Part shown: piece after piece, positions 16,289 to 26,600 of the stretch | Layout of the letters: each line of letters begins with the position of its first letter | Numbering within the stretch: the stretch's first letter is position 1 | NCBI GenBank assembly: GCA_910587095.1 | Contig: CAJUMJ010000025.1 | Location: forward strand, 32,953 to 96,952 | DNA from: an uncultured Lachnospiraceae bacterium | Lineage (GTDB): Bacteria > Bacillota > Clostridia > Lachnospirales > Lachnospiraceae | Length of the DNA: 64,000 nucleotides | Direction: 5' to 3' | The notes under the pieces: model-generated | What the model was told of the DNA's origin: nothing | What the model saw: only the letters and a program-made list of their open reading frames with translations | Databases searched by the model: none | Program-made: the position numbers and the translations under genes

Positions 16289-16305
16289 CCTACTAAATAA
16301 GTAGG
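16289..16305. promoter_or_regulatory. palindromic operator candidate at the cysK start point
   Basis: CCTACT-AAATA-AGTAGG is a perfect 6-5-6 inverted repeat lying about 8 bases after the expected start of transcription, a classic repressor position. Cysteine-synthesis genes of Firmicutes are often controlled by Rrf2-family CymR; a match to CymR is inference only. A separate hairpin (AGTCAG/CTGACT with inner GGC/GCC) follows at 16337-16364. Confidence 0.6.
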
Positions 16306-16393
16306 AAATAATAAAAATACAGTTTTTCAGAGAGTGAGTCAGGTGGCTAAACTGCCGGCTGACTTGGCCTGGAATTTTTTGAAGGGAGTTAAT

Positions 16394-17326
16394 ATGGCAA
16401 ATATTAAGAGGAGCGCATCGGAGCTGATCGGGAACACACCGTTAATGGAGGTGGTCAACTATGAAAAGGAGAATGGCATCACGGGCGCCACGATTTTGGT
16501 GAAGCTGGAATATTTCAATCCGGCGGGGTCGGTGAAGGATCGAGTCGCCTTGTATATGATTGAGGAGGCGGAACGGGAGGGGAAACTGAAGCCCGGCGGG
16601 ACTATCATAGAGCCGACAAGCGGCAATACGGGAATCGGCCTTGCGTCCGTGGCGGCGGCCAAGGGATACCAGACAGTGCTGACGCTTCCGGAAACCATGA
16701 GTGTGGAGCGGCGAAAGCTCTTACAGGCTTACGGCGCGAAGCTCGTGCTGACGGACGGTGCGCTGGGCATGAAGGGAGCCATCGAAAAAGCGGAGGAATT
16801 GCAGGCGCAGACGCCGGGCTCCGTCATTTTGGGACAGTTTGATAATCCGGCCAACCCGGCAATCCATAGGGCGACTACGGGACCGGAGATATGGGAGGAT
16901 ACGGACGGGAAGGTGGATATTTTTGTGGCGGGCGTGGGCACAGGCGGCACCATAACGGGCGTGGGCGCGTATCTGAAAGAAAAGAAACCATCCGTGCAGG
17001 TAGTTGCGGTGGAGCCGGACAGCAGCCCGGTTCTCTCGGGGGGACAGCCCGGGTCGCATAAAATTCAGGGAATCGGCGCGGGTTTTGTGCCTAAGATACT
17101 GGATACGGGGATCTACGACGAAATCATACAAGTTTCCGGCGACGACGCTTTTAAGGCAGGCAGAGCCATCGCCGTTGAGGAGGGGGTACTGGTCGGAATT
17201 TCTTCGGGAGCGGCGCTTCATGCGGCGGCCGAGCTTGCCAGGAGGCCGGAGAATAAGGGGAAGGTGATTGTGGCGCTTCTGCCTGATTCGGGGGACAGAT
17301 ATCTTTCCACACCGCTGTTTTCGTAA
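16394..17326 (+). CDS. cysK: cysteine synthase A (O-acetylserine sulfhydrylase)
   Basis: CysK makes cysteine from O-acetylserine and sulfide with pyridoxal phosphate. The 310-residue product has the PLP lysine at residue 48 in NPAGSVKDR, the substrate loop PTSGNTG and the phosphate-binding GTGGTITG. GAAGGGAG precedes ATG 16394 with good spacing; an in-frame ATG about 60 bases upstream lies inside the leader hairpin region and has no ribosome site. The methionine transporter operon follows with its own promoter, grouping sulfur amino acid genes together. Confidence 0.96.
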   Translation: MANIKRSASELIGNTPLMEVVNYEKENGITGATILVKLEYFNPAGSVKDRVALYMIEEAEREGKLKPGGTIIEPTSGNTGIGLASVAAAKGYQTVLTLPETMSVERRKLLQAYGAKLVLTDGALGMKGAIEKAEELQAQTPGSVILGQFDNPANPAIHRATTGPEIWEDTDGKVDIFVAGVGTGGTITGVGAYLKEKKPSVQVVAVEPDSSPVLSGGQPGSHKIQGIGAGFVPKILDTGIYDEIIQVSGDDAFKAGRAIAVEEGVLVGISSGAALHAAAELARRPENKGKVIVALLPDSGDRYLSTPLFS

Positions 17327-17365
17327 AATCCCGGTGCGCCTGCGCGCCGAACTGCGACAGAAATC

Positions 17366-17394
17366 TTGACATTTTGCGGGAATCATACTATAGT
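17366..17394 (+). promoter_or_regulatory. strong sigma-A promoter of metNIQ
   Basis: TTGACA (17366-17371) and TATAGT (17389-17394) are 17 bases apart. The 110-base leader that follows shows neither an S-box nor a T-box. It contains AAATTAGGAAG, which only partly resembles half of the cysK palindrome. Confidence 0.8.
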
Positions 17395-17504
17395 GAGCAA
17401 GGTTATATAAATTAGGAAGAGTATTTGTACTGCCGGAAGCGTTGAGGCAAAGAACAGCGGTTCGGCGCGGAAAGAGTCGTATGCTCCGAAATGAGGATAA
17501 AGAG

Positions 17505-18542
17505 ATGGCGGGAATAATTGAGGTAAAGGATTTAAGCAAAACCTTTGAGACGGACGACGGGAAGGTGGATGCGTTACAGAATATCAGTCTGTCTATTCAG
17601 GCGGGTGATATCTATGGGATTATCGGCATGTCGGGAGCGGGAAAAAGTACGCTGGTGCGGTGCTTAAATTTCCTGGAGCGTCCTACGTCGGGCACGGTGG
17701 AGATTGAGGGAAAGGATCTGGGAGCGATGTATGAATCGCAGCTTCGGGAAACCCGGAGGGATATTTCCATGATTTTCCAGCACTTTAATCTTCTGATGCA
17801 GAAGAACGTCATCGACAATATATGCTTTCCGCTGGTGATCGGGGGCATGAAGAAGAGGGAGGCGAAGAAGCGGGCCGAGGAGCTTTTAGAGATCGTTGAG
17901 CTCTCGGAGAAAGCGCAGGCTTATCCGTCCCAGCTTTCCGGCGGGCAAAAGCAGCGTGTGGCGATCGCCAGGGCTCTCGCGGCGAATCCGAAGATTCTGC
18001 TGTGCGATGAGGCGACGAGCGCGCTGGATCCCCGCACGACCCAGTCGATTTTGCGGCTATTGAAAGAGATCAACAAAAATTACGGCATTACCATTGTGAT
18101 TATCACGCATGAGATGTCGGTGGTCCGTGAGATATGCTCCCACGTAGCCATTATCGGCGAGGGACGCTTGGTGGAGCAGGGAAGGGTTTCCGAAATCTTT
18201 GCTCATCCGAAGACTGCGGAGGCAAAGGAGCTGATTTTGAAGGGAAGCGGCACGGAGCGCCGCACGCTCGAGGGTCAGCAGAGAGAATTGATGCGGGGCA
18301 AGTGCTGTATCCGCATTGTGTTTTCCGTAAATTCTTCTTTTGAACCCGTGATTGCGAACATGGTTTTAAAGTTCGGACAGCCTATCAATATCCTGCGGGC
18401 GGACACAAAAAACGTGGAGGGTATTGCGCGGGGAGAGATGATCCTCAGCCTTCCCGACGACCGAAAGACGCAGAAGGAGATGAAAGAGTATCTCTTGGAG
18501 AGGGGACTTGCGGTGGAGGAGGTGAACGGATATGTGGACTAG
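17505..18542 (+). CDS. metN: methionine ABC transporter ATP-binding protein
   Basis: MetN energises uptake of methionine through MetI. The 345-residue product has Walker A GMSGAGKST near residue 41, signature LSGGQKQR near 144, Walker B LLCDEATSALDP and a C-terminal NIL/ACT-like domain (about 260-345). In Escherichia coli that domain binds methionine and inhibits transport when the amino acid is abundant. ATG 17505 follows GAGG with good spacing. Its last 11 bases overlap metI, which suggests translational coupling. Confidence 0.95.
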   Translation: MAGIIEVKDLSKTFETDDGKVDALQNISLSIQAGDIYGIIGMSGAGKSTLVRCLNFLERPTSGTVEIEGKDLGAMYESQLRETRRDISMIFQHFNLLMQKNVIDNICFPLVIGGMKKREAKKRAEELLEIVELSEKAQAYPSQLSGGQKQRVAIARALAANPKILLCDEATSALDPRTTQSILRLLKEINKNYGITIVIITHEMSVVREICSHVAIIGEGRLVEQGRVSEIFAHPKTAEAKELILKGSGTERRTLEGQQRELMRGKCCIRIVFSVNSSFEPVIANMVLKFGQPINILRADTKNVEGIARGEMILSLPDDRKTQKEMKEYLLERGLAVEEVNGYVD

Positions 18543-19191
18543 TGACTTGACATTGATGATGGCGGAGGGCGTGCGGGACACGCTTCTTATGACGCTGATG
18601 TCAACTTTATTCGGCTATCTCCTGGGGCTTCCGTGGGGGATTGTCCTTGCTGTGACGGACAAAACGGGAATACGGCCAAACGCCGTCGTCTATAAGATTT
18701 TGGATGTGGTTGCCAATATTATGCGCAGTATTCCGTTCTTGATATTATTGATTCTTGTGATGCCGATAACCAGAGCGATTGTGGGGAAGACCACAGGGTC
18801 GGTGGCGACCATTGTGCCGCTTACGTTGGCTGCGGCCCCTTTTATCGGGCGTATGATTGAATCCTCCATCAAGGAGGTGGATCACGGCGTGGTGGAGGCG
18901 GCGCAGAGTATGGGCGCCGACACGCTGACGATCATATGGAAGGTGCTTCTGGTGGAGGCAAGAACGTCTATTCTGGTGGGCGTGACCATTGCGATCGGCA
19001 CGATTCTCGGCTATTCCGCCATGGCAGGCGTAGTCGGCGGCGGCGGCCTTGGAGATATCGCCATGCGTTACGGCTACTACCGCTACGAGACGCTTATCAT
19101 GATCGTGTCGGTGGTGCTTTTAGTGATACTGGTACAGATCTTCCAGACGCTTGGAATGCGGCTGTCTGCGAAGCTGGATAAAAGGAAGTAA
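18532..19191 (+). CDS. metI: methionine ABC transporter permease
   Basis: This 219-residue inner-membrane permease has five hydrophobic segments and the binding-protein-dependent transport motif EAAQSMGADTLTIIWKVLL (about residues 123-141), which couples to MetN. The start overlaps the end of metN; GGAGGTGAACGGAT upstream gives a ribosome site inside metN. metQ follows after 19 bases, completing the operon. Confidence 0.95.
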   Translation: MWTSDLTLMMAEGVRDTLLMTLMSTLFGYLLGLPWGIVLAVTDKTGIRPNAVVYKILDVVANIMRSIPFLILLILVMPITRAIVGKTTGSVATIVPLTLAAAPFIGRMIESSIKEVDHGVVEAAQSMGADTLTIIWKVLLVEARTSILVGVTIAIGTILGYSAMAGVVGGGGLGDIAMRYGYYRYETLIMIVSVVLLVILVQIFQTLGMRLSAKLDKRK

Positions 19192-19210
19192 GGATGGAGG
19201 AGGAAAAATT

Positions 19211-20023
19211 ATGAAAAAAAGATTTGTTGTAACTGCTGTGACGGCTGCGCTTGCGCTCTCGGCGCTTACGGGGTGCGGCGGGAAGAAGGATGATGGCACT
19301 ATCACGGTTGCGGCTTCCGCGACGCCTCATGCGGAGATTTTGGAGCAGGTGAAGCCGATTCTGGAGGAAAAGGGTTACAAGCTGGAGGTGACGATATTTA
19401 ACGACTACGTACAGCCCAACAAGGTGGTGGAGAGCGGCGAGTATGACGCGAACTATTTCCAGCACATCCCATATCTGGACTCTTTTAATGAGGAGCAGGG
19501 CACCCATCTGGTGAATGCGGGCGGCATTCACTATGAGCCTTTCGGCATTTACCCGGGAACAAAGAGCGACCTGTCTGCGCTTGCGGAGGGGGATACCATT
19601 GCGGTTCCGAACGACACCACCAATGAGGCGAGGGCTCTTCTGCTTTTGCAGGACAACGGCATTTTAACCTTAAAGGAGGGCGTGGGCCTGGAAGCGACCG
19701 TGCGGGATATCGAGGACAATCCCTACAATTTGGAGATCCAGGAGCTTGAGGCGGCGCAGGTGCCGAGAGTGAAGGAAGAAGTGGCGTTTGTGGTCTTAAA
19801 CGGAAACTACGCGATGGAGGCAGGCTTCTCCGTGGCGAAAGACGCGGTGGCCTACGAGCAGTCAGATTCCGAGGCGGCGCAGACTTATGTGAACGTGATC
19901 GCGGTGAAAGAGGGAAATGAGAACAGCGACGGTATCAAAGCGCTCGTAGAGGCGCTCAAGTCCGACACGGTGAAGGAGTACATCAACAATACGTATGACG
20001 GGGGCGTGATACCCTTTAACTAA
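19211..20023 (+). CDS. metQ: methionine-binding lipoprotein (MetQ/NlpA family)
   Basis: MetQ captures methionine outside the membrane. The 270-residue product begins with a lipoprotein signal peptide (MKKRFVVTAVTAALALSALTGC, quoted as basic start, hydrophobic core and lipobox LTGC ending at Cys22). The NlpA-family body follows, with NDYVQPN, the AN-YFQHIPYLD region and IAVPNDTTNEARALLLL. ATG 19211 follows AGGAGGAAAAATT. A terminator and a dispersed palindrome follow the stop, so this is the end of the operon. Confidence 0.95.
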   Translation: MKKRFVVTAVTAALALSALTGCGGKKDDGTITVAASATPHAEILEQVKPILEEKGYKLEVTIFNDYVQPNKVVESGEYDANYFQHIPYLDSFNEEQGTHLVNAGGIHYEPFGIYPGTKSDLSALAEGDTIAVPNDTTNEARALLLLQDNGILTLKEGVGLEATVRDIEDNPYNLEIQELEAAQVPRVKEEVAFVVLNGNYAMEAGFSVAKDAVAYEQSDSEAAQTYVNVIAVKEGNENSDGIKALVEALKSDTVKEYINNTYDGGVIPFN

Positions 20024-20026
20024 AAA

Positions 20027-20052
20027 GAGAATGCCTTATTTCAGGCACTCTC
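20027..20052. repeat. dispersed GAGAATGCC palindrome, copy 2
   Basis: GAGAATGCCT and AGGCACTCTC pair with one mismatch around a 6-base loop. Related modules lie at 940-966 and 35553-35576, and all are followed by a TGYG(C/T)-containing tail. Confidence 0.6.
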
Positions 20053-20065
20053 CTGCGCAAAACTG

Positions 20066-20106
20066 AGAAGTTCCAAGTCGGCTATGCCGGCTCGGAACTT
20101 CTTTTC
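20066..20106 (+). terminator. metNIQ terminator
   Basis: AGAAGTTCC pairs with GGAACTTCT around an inner AGTCGGC/GCCGGCT hairpin, followed by CTTTTC. The stem is long and GC-rich enough to act as an intrinsic terminator. Confidence 0.7.
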
Positions 20107-20165
20107 ACCTCCATTGTAAAGGCTGTTTCGTCTGGAAGGCGTTGCCTTGTATGAAAGGAAAAGAG

Positions 20166-23100
20166 ATGTCCTTACAATTTTATTTTGGCGCTTCCGGCGC
20201 CGGAAAGAGCAAAAAACTGCATAATTATATGATAGAAGAGTCAGGGAAGCATCCGCAGAAAAATTATCTGCTGATCGTTCCGGACCAGTTTACGATGCAG
20301 ACGCAGATGGATCTTGTGACGGAGCACCCCCGCCATGCGATTATGAACATCGATGTGCTCAGCTTCGGAAGACTGACGCACAGGATCATTGAAGAGGTGG
20401 GAGGGGCCAAGCTTCCGGTTTTGGACGATACGGGGAAAAGCCTGGTGCTTCGCCGGGTGGCAAGGGAGGAACAGGAACGTCTCATGGTGATCGGAAGCCA
20501 TCTGAACAGAATCGGTTACATCCACGAGGTCAAGTCGGCCCTGTCCGAGTTTATGCAGTACGGCGTCGGGGATAAGGAACTTGAGACGCTTATGTCCTAC
20601 GCAAAAGACCGGGGGGCGCTATACTATAAACTGAAGGATCTTGGTATTTTGTATAAGGCGTTTGAGGAGTACATAAAGAATTGCTTTATTACGACCGAGG
20701 GGACACTCGACAGGCTGAGGGAGGCTTTGCCGAAGTCGGAGATTGTGAGAGGCAGCGTGATTGCCTTTGACGGCTTCACGGGGTTTACGCCTATTCAGAA
20801 TCTGGTCATCCAGGACTTAATGAGATTGACCGATAGAGTCATAGTCACGCTGACGCTGGATGAGAGGGAGAATCCTTACCGTCTGGAGGGGGAGCAGAAG
20901 CTGTTTTATCTGTCGCAGAAGACGGTGGCGGCCTTGAGGCGGCATTCGAAGGAAGCCGGGACGACGGAGGAGGAAGCGGTCTGGTGCAGGGAGAAAATAC
21001 GGGGACGGCTCCCGAGATTTTCCCAAAACCCGGAACTCGCCCATCTGGAACGCAATCTGTTCCGCTATCCGTCCTGCGTCTACAAGGAGGAAGTAAAAAA
21101 TATCCATCTTGTGGAGGCGTCAACGACCGCTTGGGAGCTTCGGCAGACTTGTATCGCGATTCGCAGGCTTCTTTTGGAATCCGACGAGCTGTGTTACCGC
21201 GATATTGCCGTAGTGACCGGAAATATGGAAGTCTATGGGAAGGAAGCGGAGGAGGTATTCGCCAGATTTGACATTCCGATTTACTTGGATCACACGAGGA
21301 GCATCCTGGGCAATCCCCTCACGGCTTATGTGCGCAGCGCGCTGCGGATTTTTTTGCAGGATTTTAGTTTTGACGCGGTATTCCATTACCTGCGCTGCGG
21401 GCTTACGGGGTTTTCAGGTGAGGAGACAGACAGGTTGGAGAACTATGTCCGCCGATTCGGAATCCGGGGACGGAAGCGGTGGAGCGAACCGTTTTTGTAT
21501 CGGGAGGACGATCCCGAGGGGGAGGAGGCCGCGCAGGAGAGGCTTGCGGCATGCAACGACATGCGTGCCCGGCTGCTAAAGGAGCTTTCTCCCTTTTTGA
21601 CTCCTCTGCGGACGGCGGGAGAGATGATACGCGCACTCTATGATTTTCTGGTAATCAACGGGATACAGCAAAAGCTTGGGCGTTATGAAGCGTCTTTTGA
21701 GGAGAAAGGCGACCTTGCCCGCGCGAAGGAGTACGGGCAGATTTACCCGCTGGTGATCGATCTGCTCGATCAGATGGAAGGACTTCTTTCTGGGGAGGAG
21801 ATGACACTGAAAGAGTTTGCGGATATTTTGGATTCCGGTCTTGCTGAAATTACGGTGGGGACGATTCCCCGGAATGTGGATCGCATTCTGGTGGGCGATA
21901 TCGAGAGAACCAGATTAAAACAGGTGAAGATTCTGTTTTTCCTTGGTGTGAACGACGGCAATATTCCGAAAGGCTACGGCGGCGGAATCATCTCGGATCT
22001 GGACCGGGAATTTTTGCGGGAGTCGAATGTGGAGCTTGCCCCGTCGCCCAGAGAGCAGATGTACATACAGCGGCTTTACTTATACCTGAACATGACAAAG
22101 CCTTCGCAGGCGCTCTACATTTCCTACGCGAGAGTGGGGGAGGACGGAAGATCCCTGCGGCCGGCCTATCTGGTAGAGCTTTTGCGGGGGTTGTTCCCCG
22201 GTCTGTCGCTCGAGGCGCCGGAACGGGAACCGGTGGAGGAACAGCTTTTTTCCGGTGCGGACGGGGTGGGATTTTTCACGGATGCTCTGAGGGAGTATGC
22301 GGCGGGACGACTGGATCGGTCGCAGAAAAGGACGCTGTACACGTTCTACCGGAGTTACGAAAAAAACGAGCGGTACAGAGGGCAGATGGAAGATCTGATA
22401 GAGACGGCGTTTGCGCGTTATGAGGATCGGCCGTTGACTAAAATGGTCGCAAAGGCTCTCTACGGAGTGTCGCTCTTAAACAGCGTAAGCCGACTGGAAA
22501 AATACGCCGCCTGCGCCTATGCGCATTTTTTACAGTACGGCCTGCGCCTTAAGGAGCGGGGAGAGTATGGCTTCGAGGCGGTAGATATGGGGAATCTTTT
22601 CCACAGCGTGCTTGAGACTTTCTCGGAGAAACTTGCGGGGAGCGGCTATACGTGGATGGACTTTCCGTCGCAGGAGGGGCAGAGGCTTTTGGCAGAGGCG
22701 CTTGAAAGCTGCGCCGCTGCTTACGGGGAGACGATTCTCTACAGCAATGCCAGAAACAGACATCTTCTGGACAGGATCGGACGTATCTTAAACCGGACGG
22801 TGCAGACCTTACAATTCCAGCTCAGAAAAGGGCAGTTTTTCCCGGAAGCTTTTGAGGTGTCCTTTGACACATTGGATAATCTGGAGTCTTTAAACATTGC
22901 CTTGAGCGAGCAGGAGAAGATGAGGCTTAGGGGGAGAATTGACCGGGTGGATACCGCGGCAATCGAGGATCGGGTCTATGTGAAGGTTATCGATTATAAG
23001 TCCGGGGAGCGGCGATTTGACCTGGCGGCGCTTTATTACGGGCTACAGCTCCAGCTCGTGGTCTATATGAACGCGGCTGTAGAGCTTGCGCGGAAAAAAC

Positions 23101-23621
23101 ATCCGGATAAGGAGGTGGTTCCCGCCGCCATGCTTTATTACCGGGTGACGGATCCCATGGTCGAGGGGGAGAACCTGACCACGGAAGAAATCAACGCAAA
23201 AATTTTACAGGAATTAAAGATGACCGGTATAGTCAGCGAAAGCGACGAGGCTGTCAGACTGCTGGATAGCGAGTTTTCGGATAAGTCGGATATTTTGCCG
23301 TTGGAGCGGAAAAAGGACGGGAATTTCTCCGCTGTATCCAGTGTCATATCGGAGGAGGATATGCGGATGGTTTCGAGTTATGTAAACCATAAAATCCGTT
23401 CTCTCGGGAGGGAGATATTGGATGGAACTATTTCGGTCAATCCCTGTGAACTGGGCAGCGAACGAGCCTGTACCTATTGCGCCTACAGTCATGTCTGCGG
23501 TTACGGTTCCGGGATGGCGGGGTATCAGCCGAGGAAGCTGCAAAAGCTTAAAAATGAGGAAGTATTTGAAAAGCTAAAACAGGAGCTGGGAGAGGATACG
23601 GGGGGCGGTAAACCGCTCTGA
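20166..23621 (+). CDS. addB: ATP-dependent helicase/nuclease subunit AddB
   Basis: AddB pairs with AddA to resect double-strand breaks and prepare ends for RecA in Firmicutes. The product of about 1151 residues starts with Walker A FGASGAGKS, the only intact helicase motif expected in AddB. The C-terminal nuclease domain contains VKVIDYKSG. A four-cysteine iron-sulfur site is formed by an early Cys in KYAACAYAHF and three near the C-terminus in CELGSERACTYCAYSHVC. ATG 20166 follows AAAGGAAAAGAG; an upstream in-frame ATG at 20151 is less well placed. addA starts 15 bases after the stop. Confidence 0.95.
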   Translation: MSLQFYFGASGAGKSKKLHNYMIEESGKHPQKNYLLIVPDQFTMQTQMDLVTEHPRHAIMNIDVLSFGRLTHRIIEEVGGAKLPVLDDTGKSLVLRRVAREEQERLMVIGSHLNRIGYIHEVKSALSEFMQYGVGDKELETLMSYAKDRGALYYKLKDLGILYKAFEEYIKNCFITTEGTLDRLREALPKSEIVRGSVIAFDGFTGFTPIQNLVIQDLMRLTDRVIVTLTLDERENPYRLEGEQKLFYLSQKTVAALRRHSKEAGTTEEEAVWCREKIRGRLPRFSQNPELAHLERNLFRYPSCVYKEEVKNIHLVEASTTAWELRQTCIAIRRLLLESDELCYRDIAVVTGNMEVYGKEAEEVFARFDIPIYLDHTRSILGNPLTAYVRSALRIFLQDFSFDAVFHYLRCGLTGFSGEETDRLENYVRRFGIRGRKRWSEPFLYREDDPEGEEAAQERLAACNDMRARLLKELSPFLTPLRTAGEMIRALYDFLVINGIQQKLGRYEASFEEKGDLARAKEYGQIYPLVIDLLDQMEGLLSGEEMTLKEFADILDSGLAEITVGTIPRNVDRILVGDIERTRLKQVKILFFLGVNDGNIPKGYGGGIISDLDREFLRESNVELAPSPREQMYIQRLYLYLNMTKPSQALYISYARVGEDGRSLRPAYLVELLRGLFPGLSLEAPEREPVEEQLFSGADGVGFFTDALREYAAGRLDRSQKRTLYTFYRSYEKNERYRGQMEDLIETAFARYEDRPLTKMVAKALYGVSLLNSVSRLEKYAACAYAHFLQYGLRLKERGEYGFEAVDMGNLFHSVLETFSEKLAGSGYTWMDFPSQEGQRLLAEALESCAAAYGETILYSNARNRHLLDRIGRILNRTVQTLQFQLRKGQFFPEAFEVSFDTLDNLESLNIALSEQEKMRLRGRIDRVDTAAIEDRVYVKVIDYKSGERRFDLAALYYGLQLQLVVYMNAAVELARKKHPDKEVVPAAMLYYRVTDPMVEGENLTTEEINAKILQELKMTGIVSESDEAVRLLDSEFSDKSDILPLERKKDGNFSAVSSVISEEDMRMVSSYVNHKIRSLGREILDGTISVNPCELGSERACTYCAYSHVCGYGSGMAGYQPRKLQKLKNEEVFEKLKQELGEDTGGGKPL

Positions 23622-23635
23622 CATGGAGGAGAAGC

Positions 23636-26600
23636 ATGGGTATCGCATTTACGAAGACACAGAGACAGGTAATTGAGAAGAGAGGGTGCAATCTTCTGGT
23701 TTCTGCGGCTGCAGGCTCAGGTAAGACGGCGGTTTTGGTGGAGCGGATCGTGGAGATGGTGTGCGACAAGGAACATCCGGTGGACATTGACAGACTGCTG
23801 GTGGTGACTTTCACAAACGCGGCGGCGGCGCAGATGCGGGAGCGGATCAGCCGTGTCCTGAACGAAAGGCTTGCCGCGGATCCGGAAAACGAGCATTTAC
23901 AGCGACAGGCCACACTGCTTTACAATGCACAGATCACCACCATAGACAGCTTCTGTCTCTTTATCCTGCGAAATCAGTTCCACACGATCGGGCTGGATCC
24001 CGGGTTTCGGATCGCGGAGGAGGGGGAGATGAAGCTTCTTCGCGCGGACGTGCTTTCCGAGGTGATAGAAGCCGCGTACCGCGCGGAGGATCCGGCTTTT
24101 TTGAACTGTATGGAATATTTCAGTTCGGGCAGCCGTGATGACGCCGTGGAGAAGGAGGTTTTCAAGCTCTACGATTTTGCCATGAGTATGCCTTTCCCGG
24201 AGGAGTGGCTTCTGGAACGCAAAAAAGATTATCGCCTCCGGCCAAAAAAGGGCGGGGCGTCGGAGGATGAAACGGCGATCGGGCAAGAGGGAGAGGACTA
24301 TGACGGAATTCTGACCCTTCCGTGGGCCGGAGAGCTTTTAAGGCATGTGCAGCTTACTCTCGCCGGGTGCCGCCATAAACTGGATGCGGCTTTGCGCCTC
24401 TGCGATGAGCCGGACGGCCCTTACTTTTACGCGCCTCTTCTGGAGCGGGAGCGGGAAGCGGTTTGTGGGCTTCTTGGGCTTTTTGGCGAAAACGGGGAGA
24501 GGACGCCCGGGTTTGACGGTCTTTGCGGCGCTTTTGGCGCGCTTGTCTTTGATCGACTTCCCGCAAAGAGAGACGAAAGCGTCTCTTTGGAGAAGAGGGA
24601 GGCGGCAAAGGGGCTTAGAAACGAGGTGAAGGAGGCTGCCGCCTTGCTTGGCTCGCTGTTTTTTGGCGCCGGCGAAGAACAGGTGGGCGGGCAGATGGCT
24701 GTCTGTCAGGCAGCGGTGGAAGCGTTGGTTGATCTGACCCTGGATTTTAAGGAAGCGTTTGACAACGCAAAGAGAGAGAAAAACATCCTGGACTTTAGCG
24801 ATATCGAGCATTTTGCCCTGCATACGTTTCTTCGCCGCACGAAAGAGGGGATTTTGCCCACGGAGACGGCGCTCGTCTATCGAAGCCGCTTTCATGAGAT
24901 ACTGATCGACGAGTACCAGGACAGTAATCTGGTGCAGGAGTACCTGCTTAGCGCAATCAGCGGGGAAGCCGAGGGACGGTATAACCGTTTTATGGTGGGG
25001 GACGTGAAGCAGAGCATCTATAAATTCCGTCTGGCAAGGCCGGAACTGTTTTTGGAAAAACACGATTCCTACGGGCAGGACGGGGAACGTGCCATGCGCA
25101 TTGACCTGCATCAGAATTTCAGAAGCCGCACGGAGGTACTTTACAGTGTGAACGCCGTTTTTGAGCGGATTATGGGAAAGGAAGTGGGAGGTATTGTCTA
25201 CGATGAACAGGCGGCCCTCTACCCGGGAGCATCCTACCCGGAAGGGGAGGACGAGGCGTCAGAGACAGTCTCCCATGTGACGGAGCTTCTCTTGTTCCGG
25301 ACGGGGGAAAAGCCGGAAGAGATTTCGGTGAAGGAGCAGGAAGCCTACGGGGTGGCAGCGAGGATTAAGGCGCTTCTTCGCGACTTTTTGGTCACGGACA
25401 AGGAGACGGGAACTCTCAGGAAAGCGTCATGCAGGGACATTGTGATCCTGTTCCGCAGCCTTTCCGGGTGGGATGAGGTATTTAAGCGGGTGTTGGAGCA
25501 GGAGGGAATTCCCGTCCATGTGACGTCCAGAACGGGGTATTTTGAGGCTTCGGAGATACAGGAGCTCCTTCATTTTCTGCGGATTCTTGACAATCCCCTG
25601 CAGGATATTCCGCTCTATGGGGTTCTTCATGCGTATATGGGCGGATTTTCCGAGGAGGAGATTGCCATGGTCCGTGCGGCCTATCCCAAAAAGAAGTATC
25701 TGTATGACGCGCTTAGCGCCTGTGCGGAGGAAGCGGGGGACAGCGCGGAGACGCTGATTGGCGAGGCGCTTTTACAGAGAATCAGGGATTTTCTCGCAAA
25801 AGTGAAAAAGTACCGCGCGTTCGCCGTCTACTCTTCGGTACATGAACTTTTGCAGATCATTCTCCGGGAGAGCGGCTATTTGCACCATGTGGCGGTGCGC
25901 CCGGAGGGGGCGAGAAGACGGGCCAATGTGGAGATGCTTCTCGTGAAAGCGGCGGATTACGAGAAGACCAGCTATTTTGGGCTATACCATTTTCTGCGCT
26001 ACATAGAACAACTGCAAAAGTACGAGGTGGACTGCGGGGAGGCCGCCATGCAGGACGAGAATGCGGATGTGGTGCGCATCATGAGTGTGCATAAGAGTAA
26101 AGGATTGGAGTTTCCGATCTGCTTTGTGTCAGGACTTGCGGGAACTTTTAAGAAAAAGGAGTCGTCCGGTTTTGTGGTGCTGGATGTGGATGCGGGTATC
26201 GGCGTTGACTATGTGGATCTGGAAAGAAGGGTGAAGAGTAAAAATCTGCGCAAAAATGTGATCTCGGTCAAGCTGAAAAAGGACAGCCTGGCGGAGGAGC
26301 TTAGAATTCTCTATGTGGCCATGACCAGAGCGGAGGAAAAACTTATTTTGACCGGGACGGTTAAGGATGCGGAAAAGACGGCGGCAGGGCTGCTTGCGCT
26401 CAGGCAGCGGGAGGAGAAGCTGCTCTCCTATGATGTGCTGATGGGCCAGGACAGCTTTTTACGGCTCATCCTCTCCGCCATTTCAGGGAACAGGTGTATG
26501 GATGGTTTTTACGAAGCCTGCGGGCTTGAGGCGGAGAAAAGCTGTGCGGAGTACGGGGAAAATACAGGATTCAGCGTAAAATTGACCGGATGGGATGATG

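Noticed and set aside
16306..16393. Riboswitch or T-box in the cysK leader
   Set aside because: Only a simple hairpin (16337-16364) is seen, with no T-box sequence and no competing terminator.
17395..17504. S-box (SAM) riboswitch or T-box before metNIQ
   Set aside because: The leader is only about 110 bases and lacks the conserved boxes of either element.
24338..25111. A 257-codon minus-strand frame within addA
   Set aside because: It lies opposite continuous AddA coding sequence with intact helicase motifs on both sides.
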